A stretch of DNA of 64,000 bases, taken from contig NZ_JACORU010000002.1 in assembly GCF_014297445.1 (NCBI RefSeq), positions 434,001-498,000 of the forward strand. The letters run 5' to 3'. This document shows positions 10,425-19,227 of the stretch, piece by piece (positions within the stretch are counted from its first letter, which is position 1; every line of letters begins with the position of its first letter). A program made the position numbers and the translations under genes. A model generated the notes under the pieces. It searched no databases and was not told where the DNA came from. It was given only the letters and a program-made list of their open reading frames with translations. The stretch is from Ramlibacter albus (GTDB lineage: Bacteria; Pseudomonadota; Gammaproteobacteria; Burkholderiales; Burkholderiaceae_C).

Positions 10425-11299
10425 ACATGAGCGAAGACAACCTCAACCAGCGCATGCGCCGCATGCTCAAGCCCGGCGCGGGCCTGATGATGGCCGGTGC
10501 CGGCAACGCGCTGGCCGCCCGCTTCATCGAAGCCGCCGGCTTCCCGCTGATGATGGTCAGCGGCGCCGCCGTCGCCAACAACTACCTCGGCATGCCGGAC
10601 ATCGGCCTCGTCTCGGTGACGGAGCTCGCCGACCACGTGCGCGCGATCCGCGAAGTGGTGAACATCCCCATCCTCGCCGACGCCGACACGGGCTTCGGCA
10701 ACGCGCTCAACACGCGCCGCACGGTGCAACTGCTGGAGCGCGCCGGCACCAACGCGATCATGCTGGAGGACCAGACCTATCCGAAGCGCTGCGGCCACTT
10801 CGACGGCAAGGACGTGATCGGCAAGGACGAGATGGTCGCCAAGCTGAAGGCCGCGGTGGATGCGCGCGTGGACCCGGACCTGATGATCCTCGCGCGCACC
10901 GATGCGCGCGCCGTCGAAGGCTTCGAAGCCGCTCTGGACCGCGCGCGTGCGTACCAGGAGGCCGGCGCGGACTTCCTCTTCATCGAGGCGCCGCTGAACG
11001 AGCAGGAACTGCTGTCGATCCCGAAGGCGGTCCCCGGCATCCACTTGTGCAACATGGTGATCGGCGGCAAGACGCCACTGCTGCCGCGCGAGCAGCTCGC
11101 CGAGGCGGGCTATGCCTGCATCTGCTACGCCAACGCGGCGCTGCAGGCGTCGATGCTCGCGATGCAGCAGGTGCTGGGGCGATTGAACGAACAGGGCTCC
11201 ATCGCCGGCCTCGAGAACCAGCTCATGATGTTCGCCGACCGCCAGAAGGTGCTGGACGCGGCGAAGTACCGCGAGCTGGAGCAGCGGTACAAATCATGA
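10421..11299 (+). CDS. Isocitrate lyase / PEP mutase superfamily lyase
   Basis: Cytoplasmic alpha/beta-barrel enzyme of 292 residues, the size of methylisocitrate lyase, dimethylmalate lyase and oxaloacetate decarboxylase. The Mg-binding element is ILADADTGFGN (D87, D89) with IMLEDQ (E116, D117). The gating loop YPKRCGHFDGK has C124, the position of the catalytic cysteine in true C-C lyases (oxaloacetate decarboxylases lack it). The enzyme should therefore cleave a 2-hydroxy- or 3-carboxy-acid into two smaller acids. It is followed, with a 4-bp overlap, by LeuCD-like subunits. This pairing resembles 2,3-dimethylmalate lyase with dimethylmaleate hydratase of nicotinate degradation, but methylisocitrate or another substituted malate is also possible. 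Confidence 0.88.
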   Translation: MNMSEDNLNQRMRRMLKPGAGLMMAGAGNALAARFIEAAGFPLMMVSGAAVANNYLGMPDIGLVSVTELADHVRAIREVVNIPILADADTGFGNALNTRRTVQLLERAGTNAIMLEDQTYPKRCGHFDGKDVIGKDEMVAKLKAAVDARVDPDLMILARTDARAVEGFEAALDRARAYQEAGADFLFIEAPLNEQELLSIPKAVPGIHLCNMVIGGKTPLLPREQLAEAGYACICYANAALQASMLAMQQVLGRLNEQGSIAGLENQLMMFADRQKVLDAAKYRELEQRYKS

Positions 11300-12696
11300 G
11301 GACCTTCCTCGACAAGGTCTGGGATGACCACGTCGTCTGCCGCCTCGGCGACGGCATGGACCTGCTGCAGGTCGACCGGCTCGTGCTGCACGAGCTCTCC
11401 GGCAGCCAGGTGGTGACGGCGCTGCGCAAGGCGGGCCGCGTGCCGGCCAGCAAGCAGCAGGTGTTCACGATCATCGAGCACCTCATCTCCACCTACCCGG
11501 GCCGCGGCCCCACCGACTCGGCCTCGAAGAGCGGGCCCGTGATGATCCAGGCGACGCGCGATGCGTCGCGCGACTGGGGCCTGAACTTCATCGACTACGA
11601 CGACCCGCGCCAGGGCATCGCACACGTCGTCGCGCCCGAGCGCGCCATCGCCTTCCCGGGCGCGACGCTCGTCTGCTGCGACAGCCACACGAGCACGGTG
11701 GGCGGCGTGGGTGCGCTGGCATGGGGCATCGGCGCGAGCGAGGCCGAGCACGTGCTGGCGACGCAGGCGCTGGCGCAATCGAAACCGAAATCGATGCGCG
11801 TCAATTTCAATGGCAAGCTGGCGCCGGGTGTGACGGCCAAGGACATGGTCCTGGCCCTGATCGGGCAAGTCGGTGCGCAAGGCGGCATCGGCTACGCCGC
11901 CGAGTACGCGGGTCCTGCCGTGGCCAGCCTGCCCATCGAAGGCCGTATGACCCTGTGCAACATGTCGGTCGAGTTCTCGGCCAAGTACGGTTTCGTGCCG
12001 CCGGACGAAAGCACGATCGAGTACCTGCACGGCCGCGAGTTCGCGCCCAAGGGCGAAGCGTGGGACCGTGCTGCCGCTTACTGGCGCAACTTGCGCACCG
12101 ACGAAGGCGCGGCATTCGACCTCGAGGTGGACGTCGATTGCAACGCGCTCGTTCCGCAGGTCACGTGGGGCACGAGCCCGCAGCAGGTCGTGGCGATCGA
12201 CGCGCGCGTGCCGCTGCCCGAGGACACGGGCGATACCGAGGCGCGCGCACTCGCCATCAAGGCGCTCGACTACATGCAGCTCGCGCCCGGCACGCCGCTC
12301 GCGGGCATCCCCATCGACGTGGCGTACATCGGCTCGTGCACCAATGCGCGCCTGTCCGATCTGCGCGCTGCCGCCGCCGTCCTGAAAGGCCGCAAGGTCA
12401 AGCCCGGCGTGCAGGCGGTGTGCGTGCCCGGCTCCACCACCGTCAAGCGCGATGCGGAAGCCGAGGGGCTCGACCGCATCTTCAAGGACGCGGGCTTCGA
12501 GTGGCACGAATCGGGCTGCGGCTTCTGCAGCGACATCGGCGAAGGCCGCTTCGCGGGGCGGCGCGTGATCAGCACCACCAACCGCAATTTCGAAGGCCGG
12601 CAAGGCCCGAAGGCGCGCACGCACCTTGCGAGCCCCGCGACGGTGGCCGCATCGGCGGTCGCGGGCTGCATTGCGGACGCGCGGAGGCTCGCCTGA
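11296..12696 (+). CDS. LeuC-like dehydratase large subunit (aconitase superfamily)
   Basis: 466-residue [4Fe-4S] subunit of the 3-isopropylmalate dehydratase/homoaconitase/dimethylmaleate hydratase group. Cluster cysteines are C348 (YIGSCTNARL) and C408/C411 (SGCGFCSDIGEG). The N-terminal CDSHTSTVGGVGALAWGIG block and the TTNRNFEGRQGP block are typical. The region after the CxxC reads SDIGEG, where true LeuC has a residue run like L-A-M-N; this suggests a substrate other than isopropylmalate. The ATG overlaps the preceding stop and its own stop overlaps the small subunit, so the two subunits are made in step. A biosynthetic leucine role is unlikely because no leuB or leuA is nearby and the context is catabolic. 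Confidence 0.87.
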   Translation: MRTFLDKVWDDHVVCRLGDGMDLLQVDRLVLHELSGSQVVTALRKAGRVPASKQQVFTIIEHLISTYPGRGPTDSASKSGPVMIQATRDASRDWGLNFIDYDDPRQGIAHVVAPERAIAFPGATLVCCDSHTSTVGGVGALAWGIGASEAEHVLATQALAQSKPKSMRVNFNGKLAPGVTAKDMVLALIGQVGAQGGIGYAAEYAGPAVASLPIEGRMTLCNMSVEFSAKYGFVPPDESTIEYLHGREFAPKGEAWDRAAAYWRNLRTDEGAAFDLEVDVDCNALVPQVTWGTSPQQVVAIDARVPLPEDTGDTEARALAIKALDYMQLAPGTPLAGIPIDVAYIGSCTNARLSDLRAAAAVLKGRKVKPGVQAVCVPGSTTVKRDAEAEGLDRIFKDAGFEWHESGCGFCSDIGEGRFAGRRVISTTNRNFEGRQGPKARTHLASPATVAASAVAGCIADARRLA

Positions 12697-13292
12697 TGGA
12701 AGCGCTTCGCACAGTCACCGGTGTGGCGGCCCCGCTGCTGCGCATCAACATCGACACGGACCAGATCATCCCGACGCTGTTCCTCGGCGGCACGGACGCG
12801 AAAGGCTACGGCGCGCACCTCTTCCACGGCTGGCGCTTCCTGGCCGACGGCTCGCCCAACCCCGAGTTCGTGCTGAACCAGCCGCCTTACGACCAGGCGC
12901 AGGTGCTGCTGGCCGACCGCAACTTCGGCTGCGGCAGCTCGCGCGAGCGCGCGCCCAAGGCGCTGCGCGAGTTCGGCTTCCGCGCGATCATCGCGCCTTC
13001 GTTCGGCGGAATCTTCTTCAACAACTGCTTCCGCAACGGCATCGTGCCGGTGGAGCTGCCGATCGAGAACGTTCGGCACCTTGCGTCGTTGGGCGGGGCG
13101 CAGGTCACCGTGGACCTCGAGCAGCAGGTTGTGATTGCCGCAGACGGCTCGCGCTTCGCGTTCAAGTCGCCGGAAACACTGCGACAGATGCTGCTGGCTG
13201 GTGTCGACGAGATACAGCTGACGCTCGAGCGCGGCGCGGAACTGGGGGCGTTCCGGGACCGGGACAGGGCCAAGCGCCCCTGGGCTTACTGA
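12696..13292 (+). CDS. LeuD-like dehydratase small subunit
   Basis: 198-residue swivelling subunit that closes over the cluster of the LeuC-like protein. Family elements are INIDTDQIIPTLFLGG at the N-terminus, NFGCGSSRERAPKAL in the middle (the GSSRE active-site loop) and IIAPSFGGIFFNNCFRNGIVPV. Its length is in the LeuD range. The start ATG overlaps the LeuC-like stop (ATGA). This is the last gene of the carboxylate operon; the next gene begins 19 bp later but encodes an unrelated lipoprotein. Confidence 0.88.
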   Translation: MEALRTVTGVAAPLLRINIDTDQIIPTLFLGGTDAKGYGAHLFHGWRFLADGSPNPEFVLNQPPYDQAQVLLADRNFGCGSSRERAPKALREFGFRAIIAPSFGGIFFNNCFRNGIVPVELPIENVRHLASLGGAQVTVDLEQQVVIAADGSRFAFKSPETLRQMLLAGVDEIQLTLERGAELGAFRDRDRAKRPWAY

Positions 13293-13311
13293 CACATGCC
13301 ATGATCCCGCC

Positions 13312-13707
13312 ATGCGCTTCATCCTCCCCGCCCTCGCCGCCGTCGTCGTCGGCTGCGCGACGCCCCTGACTCCGCCCGTCACGACCACGAGCGGCCTCAC
13401 GTACCAATCACTGAAGGAAGGCTCCGGCCCATCGCCCACCGCCGCCGACACCGTGCGCGTGCACTACCGCGGCACCTTCACCGATGGCCGCGAATTCGAC
13501 AGCTCGTACAAGCGCGGCGAACCCGCGGAGTTCCCGCTCGGCCGCGTCATCAAGTGCTGGACCGAAGGCGTGGCGATGATGAAGCCGGGCGGCAAGGCGC
13601 GCCTGACCTGCCCGCCGGCCATCGCATATGGCGAAGCGGGCAAGGGCCCGATCCCGCCGAACAGCACGCTGCTGTTCGAGGTGGAGCTGCTCGGCGTGAC
13701 GCGCTGA
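13312..13707 (+). CDS. FKBP-type peptidyl-prolyl cis-trans isomerase, lipoprotein
   Basis: 131 residues. A lipobox (AVVVGC, Cys15) indicates export and anchoring to the outer membrane. The rest is a single FKBP domain: VRVHYRGTFTDGREFDSSY, the pocket residues around EFPLGRVIKCW, and CPPAIAYGEAGKGPIPPNST. It should speed proline isomerisation during folding of envelope proteins. It follows the dehydratase genes at short distance and may be co-transcribed, but no functional link is visible. It ends exactly where the convergent membrane-protein gene ends (13707/13708). Confidence 0.9.
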   Translation: MRFILPALAAVVVGCATPLTPPVTTTSGLTYQSLKEGSGPSPTAADTVRVHYRGTFTDGREFDSSYKRGEPAEFPLGRVIKCWTEGVAMMKPGGKARLTCPPAIAYGEAGKGPIPPNSTLLFEVELLGVTR

Positions 13708-14073
13708 TCAGCGCGCCTTGCGCGTGCGGTGGGGCTTGAGCGGGCCGTTGGCCTTGCGGAACAGCGCCAGCAGCAGCACCATACCGCCGCCGCACACCGC
13801 CGCCAAGCCCATGGCCAGGCCGTTGAAGCCGTCCGTGACCGCGGGCAGCCTCAGTGCGTTGTAGAGGAGTTCGCCGCCGAGGAAGGCGCCGAAGATGCCG
13901 ACTGCGATGTCTTCGATGCGGCTGCCGTGGGTGGCGTTGCCGGCCAGCGTTCCCGCCAGCCAGCCCATGGCCGCGCCAAGCACGGCCCAGAGGTAGGGGT
14001 TGATAGAAGCTTTCGTGACCCGTGCGGCGCACGGGTATTCCGACTGTGACAGGTTCCTGCCGCCGCGCTGCAC
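13708..14073 (-). CDS. Small inner-membrane protein, GlsB/YeaQ-like
   Basis: About 121 residues from a GTG at 14073. Three hydrophobic helices are visible: PYLWAVLGAAMGWLAGTLAG, VGIFGAFLGGELLYNAL and GLAMGLAAVCGGGMVLLLAL. A basic tail (KPHRTRKAR) follows. The Gly-rich first helices and the GSRIEDIAVGIFGAFLGGEL segment resemble the transglycosylase-associated (GlsB/YeaQ/YmgE) family of stress-induced membrane proteins. The start is uncertain: no good ribosome site precedes the GTG, and the first 25 residues are polar. Function is unknown. Confidence 0.65.
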   Translation of the reverse strand: MQRGGRNLSQSEYPCAARVTKASINPYLWAVLGAAMGWLAGTLAGNATHGSRIEDIAVGIFGAFLGGELLYNALRLPAVTDGFNGLAMGLAAVCGGGMVLLLALFRKANGPLKPHRTRKAR

Positions 14074-14085
14074 TATATTTTTCGG

Positions 14086-15462
14086 ATGACGAGTACCGAA
14101 GCGCTACCGGCGGCGGCTGCAACGCAAACACGCGAATACCGCATGCTGCACGGGCCGGTGCTGCCGGTGCTGTCGCGGCTTGCGCTCCCCAACATTCTCG
14201 CGATGGTCGCGGCAGCGGCCACGGGCATCGCGGAGACGATGTACGTGGGCCTGCTCGGGCGCGACGAACTCGCCGCGATGGCGCTCGTGTTCCCGCTGAC
14301 GATGCTGATGCAGACGTTCTCGGCGGGGGCGATGGGTGGCGGGGTGTCCTCGTCCATCGCGCGTGCCTTGGGTGGCGGCCACCTCGATGCGGCGCAAGGC
14401 CTCGCGCGGCACGCAGTCGTCATCGCACTCGCGGCCGGGATGATCTTCGCGCTGCTGTTCGTCGGCTTCGGCGACCCGCTGTACCGCTTGCTCGGCGCGC
14501 GCGGCGAAGTGCTGGCGCAGGCGCACCGCTACGCGAACGTGCTGTTCCCGTGCATCGTGACGGTGTGGCTCGGCAACACGCTGATCTCCGTGATTCGCGG
14601 CACGGGCAACATGCACGTGCCCTCGGCGACCATCCTTGTCGTTTCCGTCCTGCAGATCGCGCTCGGCGCCGTACTCAGCATGGGGCTGCTCGGTGTGCCG
14701 AAGCTGGGCATGGCCGGCGTGGCGCTCGGCCAAGTGCTCGCTTACGGGGCGGCCGCCGTGTGGTTGCTCGTGTACCTCACGGACCCACGCCGGCGCGTGA
14801 GCCTCTCGCGCTCCGGCTGGCAGCTCACCTGGCTGCGTTTCCGCGAGATCCTGCGAGTCGGCGGCCTCGCGCTGCTCTCTCCCCTGCAGATGGTGGTGAC
14901 GGTGCTGGTGATGACGGGCTTCATTGCAAGGCTCGGCGTGGACGCGCTCGCGGGCTACGGCATCGGCGCGCGCCTCGAATTTCTTGCCATCCCGATTGCG
15001 TTCGGCGTGGGGGTCGCGTCGCTGCCGATGGTGGGCATGGCCATCGGCAAGGGCAATGTCGCCCGTGCCCGCGAGGTGGCGTGGGTGGGTGGTGCGCTGT
15101 CGGCGGGCATCGTCGGCGCCATCGGGCTCATCGTCGCGATCTGGCCTGCGCTTTGGTCGGCGATGTTCACCAGCAAGGCGGAAGTGCTGCACTATGCGGC
15201 GCTTTACCTGCGCAACGCGGGGCCGATGTACGTGTTCTTCGGGCTGGGCCTCACGCTCTACTTCGCGTCGCAAGGCGCGGGCAAGGTGCTCGGGCCGGTG
15301 CTCGCGGGGACCTTGCGTCTCGTCGTCATCTGCATTGGCGGTTGGCTGCTGACGGCGATGAATGCACCCGAGGGCTGGTACTTCGCGCTAGTGGGCGTCG
15401 GCATGGCGGCGCACGGCCTCGCGACCGCCGCGTCCGTCAAGGCGACCCGCTGGGGCACGTAG
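14086..15462 (+). CDS. MATE-family efflux transporter
   Basis: Inner-membrane exporter of 458 residues with about twelve hydrophobic segments and the internal repeat of MatE domains. The first half begins with LSRLALPNILAMVAAAATGIA and TMYVGLLGRDELAAMALVFP, where an Asn/Thr-rich pattern is typical. The second half restarts near FREILRVGGLALLSPLQM. Such pumps exchange Na+ or H+ for cationic drugs or metabolites. It is transcribed divergently from the small membrane protein with only 12 bp between start codons. No regulator is adjacent, so the substrate cannot be guessed. Confidence 0.93.
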   Translation: MTSTEALPAAAATQTREYRMLHGPVLPVLSRLALPNILAMVAAAATGIAETMYVGLLGRDELAAMALVFPLTMLMQTFSAGAMGGGVSSSIARALGGGHLDAAQGLARHAVVIALAAGMIFALLFVGFGDPLYRLLGARGEVLAQAHRYANVLFPCIVTVWLGNTLISVIRGTGNMHVPSATILVVSVLQIALGAVLSMGLLGVPKLGMAGVALGQVLAYGAAAVWLLVYLTDPRRRVSLSRSGWQLTWLRFREILRVGGLALLSPLQMVVTVLVMTGFIARLGVDALAGYGIGARLEFLAIPIAFGVGVASLPMVGMAIGKGNVARAREVAWVGGALSAGIVGAIGLIVAIWPALWSAMFTSKAEVLHYAALYLRNAGPMYVFFGLGLTLYFASQGAGKVLGPVLAGTLRLVVICIGGWLLTAMNAPEGWYFALVGVGMAAHGLATAASVKATRWGT

Positions 15463-15479
15463 CGGACGCGCACAAGGCT

Positions 15480-15508
15480 GTCATGCCGGGCTCGACCCGG
15501 CATCCATG
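15480..15508 (+). repeat. REP-like palindrome
   Basis: GTCATGCCGGGCTCGACCCG continuing GCATCCATG. It is placed between the convergent ends of the MATE and amidase genes, where it could serve as a bidirectional transcription stop. Confidence 0.8.
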
Positions 15509-15513
15509 CTCGC

Positions 15514-16971
15514 CTACCGAAACGCCGCCGGCGGCACGAACCCCCCGCGCATCTCCTCGATGCGCGCCGCAAGCCACAGCGTCGTGCGGTCCCGCATCTC
15601 CGCGCCGATCAGCTGCGCACCGATCGGCAAGCCCTCCTCGCTCACGCCGACAGGCACCGCCGTCGCCGGCAGGAACGAGCACGTCGCCAGGCCGGCCCAG
15701 AACAGCTGCGAGAAATACGGCACGTCGCGCCCATCGACATTCATCGTGCGCGCAGCCGGCGGCTCGTTGTGGTCGTGCCGGAACGCAGGCGTGGCCGTCA
15801 CGGGCGTGATCATCACGTCGTACTTCTGGAAGAACGCATGCCAGGCCCAGCGCAATTGCTCGCGCCGGTTCGCCGCGTCGTACACCGTCTTGAACATCGG
15901 CACCATCGCGCGCGCGGAGTTCGCCTTGTCGCTGTCGTCGCTGGGTGACAGCGCCGCGGCCTGCGCGCACAACTGCTCGAAGTCCGCGCGACGCGCACCC
16001 ATGTTCGCAAACAGCAGTGTGTTGTAAACCTCGTGCGCGGCACGCGCATCGAACTCGGGCCGCGCAGCTTCATCGACGACCGCGCCTTCGGCCCGCAACA
16101 TCGCCACGACCGAGCGGATCGCCGTATCGACACTGCGCGCCACCGGCGCCAGCGGCTCGTCCAGCCACACGCCGACGCGCAAACCCTTCAGCGATTGCGG
16201 CGGCGGCGGGAAGTCGTAGCGCACACCTGCGCGCGTCAGTTCATCCGGCCCCGCGGTGACGTCCAGCGCCACCTGCAAATCACGCGCCGAACGCGCCAGC
16301 GGCCCGATGACCGACAGGTCCACCTCCGCGATCGGCACGCGCGGCAGGTGGTGCCCGCGCTTGGGCACGACGGTCCACGTCGGCTTGTGCCCGTATACGC
16401 CGCAGTACGCCGCCGGGTTGCGGATGCTGCCGCCGATGTCGCTTCCGAACTCCAGCGACGTCAGCCCCGCGGCAAGCGCGGCCGCGCCGCCACCCGACGA
16501 CCCGCCGGGCCCGCGCGTGAGGTCCCAAGGGTTGTTGGTGGTGCCGTAGATCTCGTTGTAGCTCTGGAAGTCGCCCAGGAAGAGCGGCACGTTGGTCTTG
16601 CCGAACACCACCGCGCCGGCCGCCTTCAGGCGCTGCACGGCCACCGCGTCCTGCGTGGCCATGTTGTCCTTCGCGGGCACGTAGCCCTGTGTCGTGGGGT
16701 GGCCCTGCAGGTCGAACGATTCCTTCACCGTCATGGGCACGCCGTGCAAGGGGCCAAGGACCTCGCCGCGCGCGAGTGCCGCGTCCGCCGCCTGCGCATC
16801 GCGCAGCGCCCGCTCGCGGTCGTCGACGATGAGCGCGTTCAATCGCGGGTTGAACTTGTCGACCCGCGCGAGGTATTCGCGCAGCAGTTCGACCGCGGAG
16901 ACTTCGCGGTCACGCAGGGCGGCGGCGAGGGCGGTGGCGGAGCCGAAGGGGAATGCGTCGATGGACTTCAT
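15514..16971 (-). CDS. Amidase signature family hydrolase
   Basis: 485 residues, the usual size of AS-family amidases. The Ser-cisSer-Lys triad is visible as K83 (MTVKESFD), the Ser pair S158/S159 (GPGGSSGGG) and S182 (DIGGSIRNPA). It hydrolyses an amide to acid and ammonia. Lack of a signal peptide points to the cytoplasm. It is not GatA: there are no gatB/gatC partners, and the C-terminal half (FFQKYDVMITPVTATPAFRHD) is of the catabolic type. It stands alone between a REP element and the yjjJ gene, 69 bp from the latter's end, so co-transcription downstream of yjjJ is possible. Confidence 0.9.
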   Translation of the reverse strand: MKSIDAFPFGSATALAAALRDREVSAVELLREYLARVDKFNPRLNALIVDDRERALRDAQAADAALARGEVLGPLHGVPMTVKESFDLQGHPTTQGYVPAKDNMATQDAVAVQRLKAAGAVVFGKTNVPLFLGDFQSYNEIYGTTNNPWDLTRGPGGSSGGGAAALAAGLTSLEFGSDIGGSIRNPAAYCGVYGHKPTWTVVPKRGHHLPRVPIAEVDLSVIGPLARSARDLQVALDVTAGPDELTRAGVRYDFPPPPQSLKGLRVGVWLDEPLAPVARSVDTAIRSVVAMLRAEGAVVDEAARPEFDARAAHEVYNTLLFANMGARRADFEQLCAQAAALSPSDDSDKANSARAMVPMFKTVYDAANRREQLRWAWHAFFQKYDVMITPVTATPAFRHDHNEPPAARTMNVDGRDVPYFSQLFWAGLATCSFLPATAVPVGVSEEGLPIGAQLIGAEMRDRTTLWLAARIEEMRGGFVPPAAFR

Positions 16972-17040
16972 CGGCGCATCGTTGGGCAGCGGGGCGGGCT
17001 TGTCAACCGGTGGTGCCGTCGACCCGCTTCAACGATGGCG

Positions 17041-18408
17041 TCAGCTCGGCGCTGCGCGCTGGAAGCCCTGCTCCTGCGCAGCCGGCCGAGGCAGCCCTTC
17101 GGTCTCCTCCAGCCGCAGCACATGGCTGGCCGCAACTTCGCGGAACGCGCTGGAGATGCCCTCGTGCGCCGACACAGCCTGCCAGAACGATTGCGCCGCC
17201 TGCCGCGCCGCGGCCCACGCGCGCAGCGTGTCGGTGGACGGCGCCAGCGCCGCGGGGTCGAACTCGCGCGCGACGATTTCGCCATTGACCGGCGCATACA
17301 GCATCGGGAGCATGTCGTAGGCCGGTGCAAGCCGCCATTGGTCATCCGGTGCCATCAGCAGCGACACGTTGCCGTAGTGCCGGTCCGTGTTGGCGATGAG
17401 CTGGCCGAACGCCTCCATGAACACGAGCCGCTCGGCATCGGTGCGATCGAGCAAGCCCCTGCTTTGCATGCGGCCGGCGGCGGCGGCCCAGTTGTCGATC
17501 ATGCCGATGTACTCCGAGTCGTACGAGAGCAGCGACACCATGCCGATGCGCCCTTGCCGCGTACGGTCGAATCGCTCCACCTCCAGGAAGGTCCGGCCCC
17601 CCGCGCGCGACAGCCGCGACACGGCCGCCGGCACACCCGCCGCGCGCAATGCCTCGAGCGCGAGGTGTTCGCAGGCCAGCAAGTCCGCCCAGCGCAGGTC
17701 CGCAGGTGAAGAGCCCGAGGGAGAGAACTTCACGATCACCGCGCAGCCGTCCGGCCGAACGCAGCAGAACTTGGGCTGCTCACCGCCCGCGGAGGAGCCG
17801 GGCAGCGCGCCCTGCATCGCGGCCTCCGCCAGCGCGGCATAGCTCTCGGCTGCGCACGGTGCTGCGGGTGTCGCATGCATGTACCGCTCGAAAGACGCAC
17901 TGCCCACCAGCAGGTTGCCGGGGAGGTCTTCACCGGCATGGCACAACGCGCGCAACACGTCGTCATCGACCCAGTGCGCGGGGTTCGGCGCGAGCCCGAG
18001 CGCGGCCTGCGCATGCGCGAACGAGCGCCCGAGGAAGCCTTGCGGCCGCATGTCCGCCACGAACCACGGCAAGCCGCCGTGCAGTTGCGAGGGGCCGCCC
18101 TCCTCTTCCATCCAGAAACGCCCGCCGGTGACGGGGATCAGCGTGCCGAAGTTGCGGACGCCGCCATCGCGATCAACCGCCATCACCGGCACGAGCGCGC
18201 TCGCGAGCCCCGCGACACCGCGCGGCATCACATAGGCCTGGTTGCGCCCGCGCCCGACTTTCAGCACTTCGCCGGCGCGCAGCAGCGGCGCGAGCGCGCG
18301 CGAAACCACCGGTTGGCTGACGCCCAGCGCCTCCTGCAAGTCGCGGCTGCGCATGGCACCTGCCGCCCGCAGCAGTTGACGAATACGGTCGGTGAAGTGA
18401 TCAGCCAC
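17041..18408 (-). CDS. yjjJ: HipA-family serine kinase with N-terminal HTH, YjjJ/HipH type
   Basis: 455 residues. Residues about 5-65 form a winged-helix domain (LLRAAGAMRSRDLQEALGVS and SQPVVSRALAPLLRAG). The rest is a HipA-like kinase: LPGNLLVGS near 150, the ATP loop SSAGGEQPKF near 205, VIVKFSPSG (Lys), and the catalytic FGQLIANTDRHYGNVSLL followed by LAPAYDMLPML (metal Asp). This matches E. coli YjjJ (HipH), where toxin and DNA-binding parts are in one chain and no separate HipB is needed. Start is a GTG at 18408. The 76-bp upstream gap carries repeated ATAGAAAAC words, a probable site for its own HTH (inference). The target is unknown. Confidence 0.87.
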   Translation of the reverse strand: MADHFTDRIRQLLRAAGAMRSRDLQEALGVSQPVVSRALAPLLRAGEVLKVGRGRNQAYVMPRGVAGLASALVPVMAVDRDGGVRNFGTLIPVTGGRFWMEEEGGPSQLHGGLPWFVADMRPQGFLGRSFAHAQAALGLAPNPAHWVDDDVLRALCHAGEDLPGNLLVGSASFERYMHATPAAPCAAESYAALAEAAMQGALPGSSAGGEQPKFCCVRPDGCAVIVKFSPSGSSPADLRWADLLACEHLALEALRAAGVPAAVSRLSRAGGRTFLEVERFDRTRQGRIGMVSLLSYDSEYIGMIDNWAAAAGRMQSRGLLDRTDAERLVFMEAFGQLIANTDRHYGNVSLLMAPDDQWRLAPAYDMLPMLYAPVNGEIVAREFDPAALAPSTDTLRAWAAARQAAQSFWQAVSAHEGISSAFREVAASHVLRLEETEGLPRPAAQEQGFQRAAPS

Positions 18409-18410
18409 GA

Positions 18411-18476
18411 ATAGAAAGCTTCAGCCAACTCTCATTGGGGAGCCTTCAATATAGCATAGAAAACAGAATAGAAAAC
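18411..18476. promoter_or_regulatory. ATAGAAAAC repeats upstream of yjjJ
   Basis: ATAGAAAAC occurs at 18456-18464 and 18468-18476, spaced 12 bp, and the near-copy ATAGAAAGC at 18411-18419 touches the start codon. The segment is strongly AT-rich for this genome and contains a TATATT-like -10 on the minus strand between the copies and the gene. A tandem half-site array for autoregulation by the HTH of YjjJ is plausible. Confidence 0.45.
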
Positions 18477-18484
18477 TGGATAGA

Positions 18485-19186
18485 TCAGCCAAGCCCTGCC
18501 ATGAACCGCAAAGCCACCCCCGTGCGGCGCCTGCCCGAGCGGTTCGGCCGCGCCCCGTGGATGGTGAACATGTCGTGCAGCGACAGCTCGCCGGCGAACA
18601 GCTCGACGTCCAGGGCAGCCGATTCATCGAAGGAGCTGGAGGCCAGGCGCCGCCGCACGGTGAGGTCGCTGCGCTCTTCGTGCAGGTGCTCGTAGAGGCG
18701 CTTGGCGCGGTGCGAGCCGGGGATCACGCGCAGGCAACCGTTGCCGCGGTCGGAGTCCTCCACGGCCACCCACACCGTGCAGCTCGCGCGCGGGCGGCTC
18801 GACCAGTACTGACCGTCCTGGTGCCACGGTGTTTCGTAGCCGTCGCCGGGCGGCTTGCAGAACAGTTGGCAGCCGTGCAGCACGGCGTGCTGGCCCAGCA
18901 CCTCCGACGCGAGCTGCAGGATGTCGTCGTCATGGCCGATGTCCGCCAGCGCCACGGCTGCATCGTCGGTGAGGCCCTCGACGTGCGCCACCGCGAACGA
19001 TTCGGGCCGCACGCCGGGGTTGCTGCCCAGGAAGCGCTCGACCGCGCTGCGCAGCGCCGCGATGCGGTCATGTGGCAAGCGGAATGCGGGGCGCAGCCAA
19101 CCTTCGGCGTGGTAATGGTGGACTTCGTGTCGCGTGAGCACGCGATCGCGGACTTGCTGCAAGGCGGACCTCCCTCGGACCGCCAT
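18485..19186 (-). CDS. Phytanoyl-CoA dioxygenase (PhyH) family protein
   Basis: 233 residues of the Fe(II)/2-oxoglutarate dioxygenase superfamily. Metal ligands are H and D of ETPWHQDGQYW, and the distal His is probably in SLHDMFTIHGARPN; the following RSGRRRTGVALRF carries the Arg expected to bind 2-oxoglutarate. NGCLRVIPGSH is the typical PhyH strand-turn. The protein should hydroxylate an unactivated carbon, substrate unknown. It lies between two HipA-type kinase genes without overlap, 76 bp before yjjJ and 64 bp after hipA, so it may be an independent unit. Confidence 0.85.
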   Translation of the reverse strand: MAVRGRSALQQVRDRVLTRHEVHHYHAEGWLRPAFRLPHDRIAALRSAVERFLGSNPGVRPESFAVAHVEGLTDDAAVALADIGHDDDILQLASEVLGQHAVLHGCQLFCKPPGDGYETPWHQDGQYWSSRPRASCTVWVAVEDSDRGNGCLRVIPGSHRAKRLYEHLHEERSDLTVRRRLASSSFDESAALDVELFAGELSLHDMFTIHGARPNRSGRRRTGVALRFMAGLG

Positions 19187-19227
19187 CAGAAACGATCCGT
19201 GAGCGCGCGTGAACGGGTGTTTTCCTG

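Noticed and set aside
11296..13292. Assignment as biosynthetic leuCD
   Set aside because: Substrate-loop differences, coupling to a C-C lyase and receptors, and absence of leuA/leuB argue for a catabolic hydratase.
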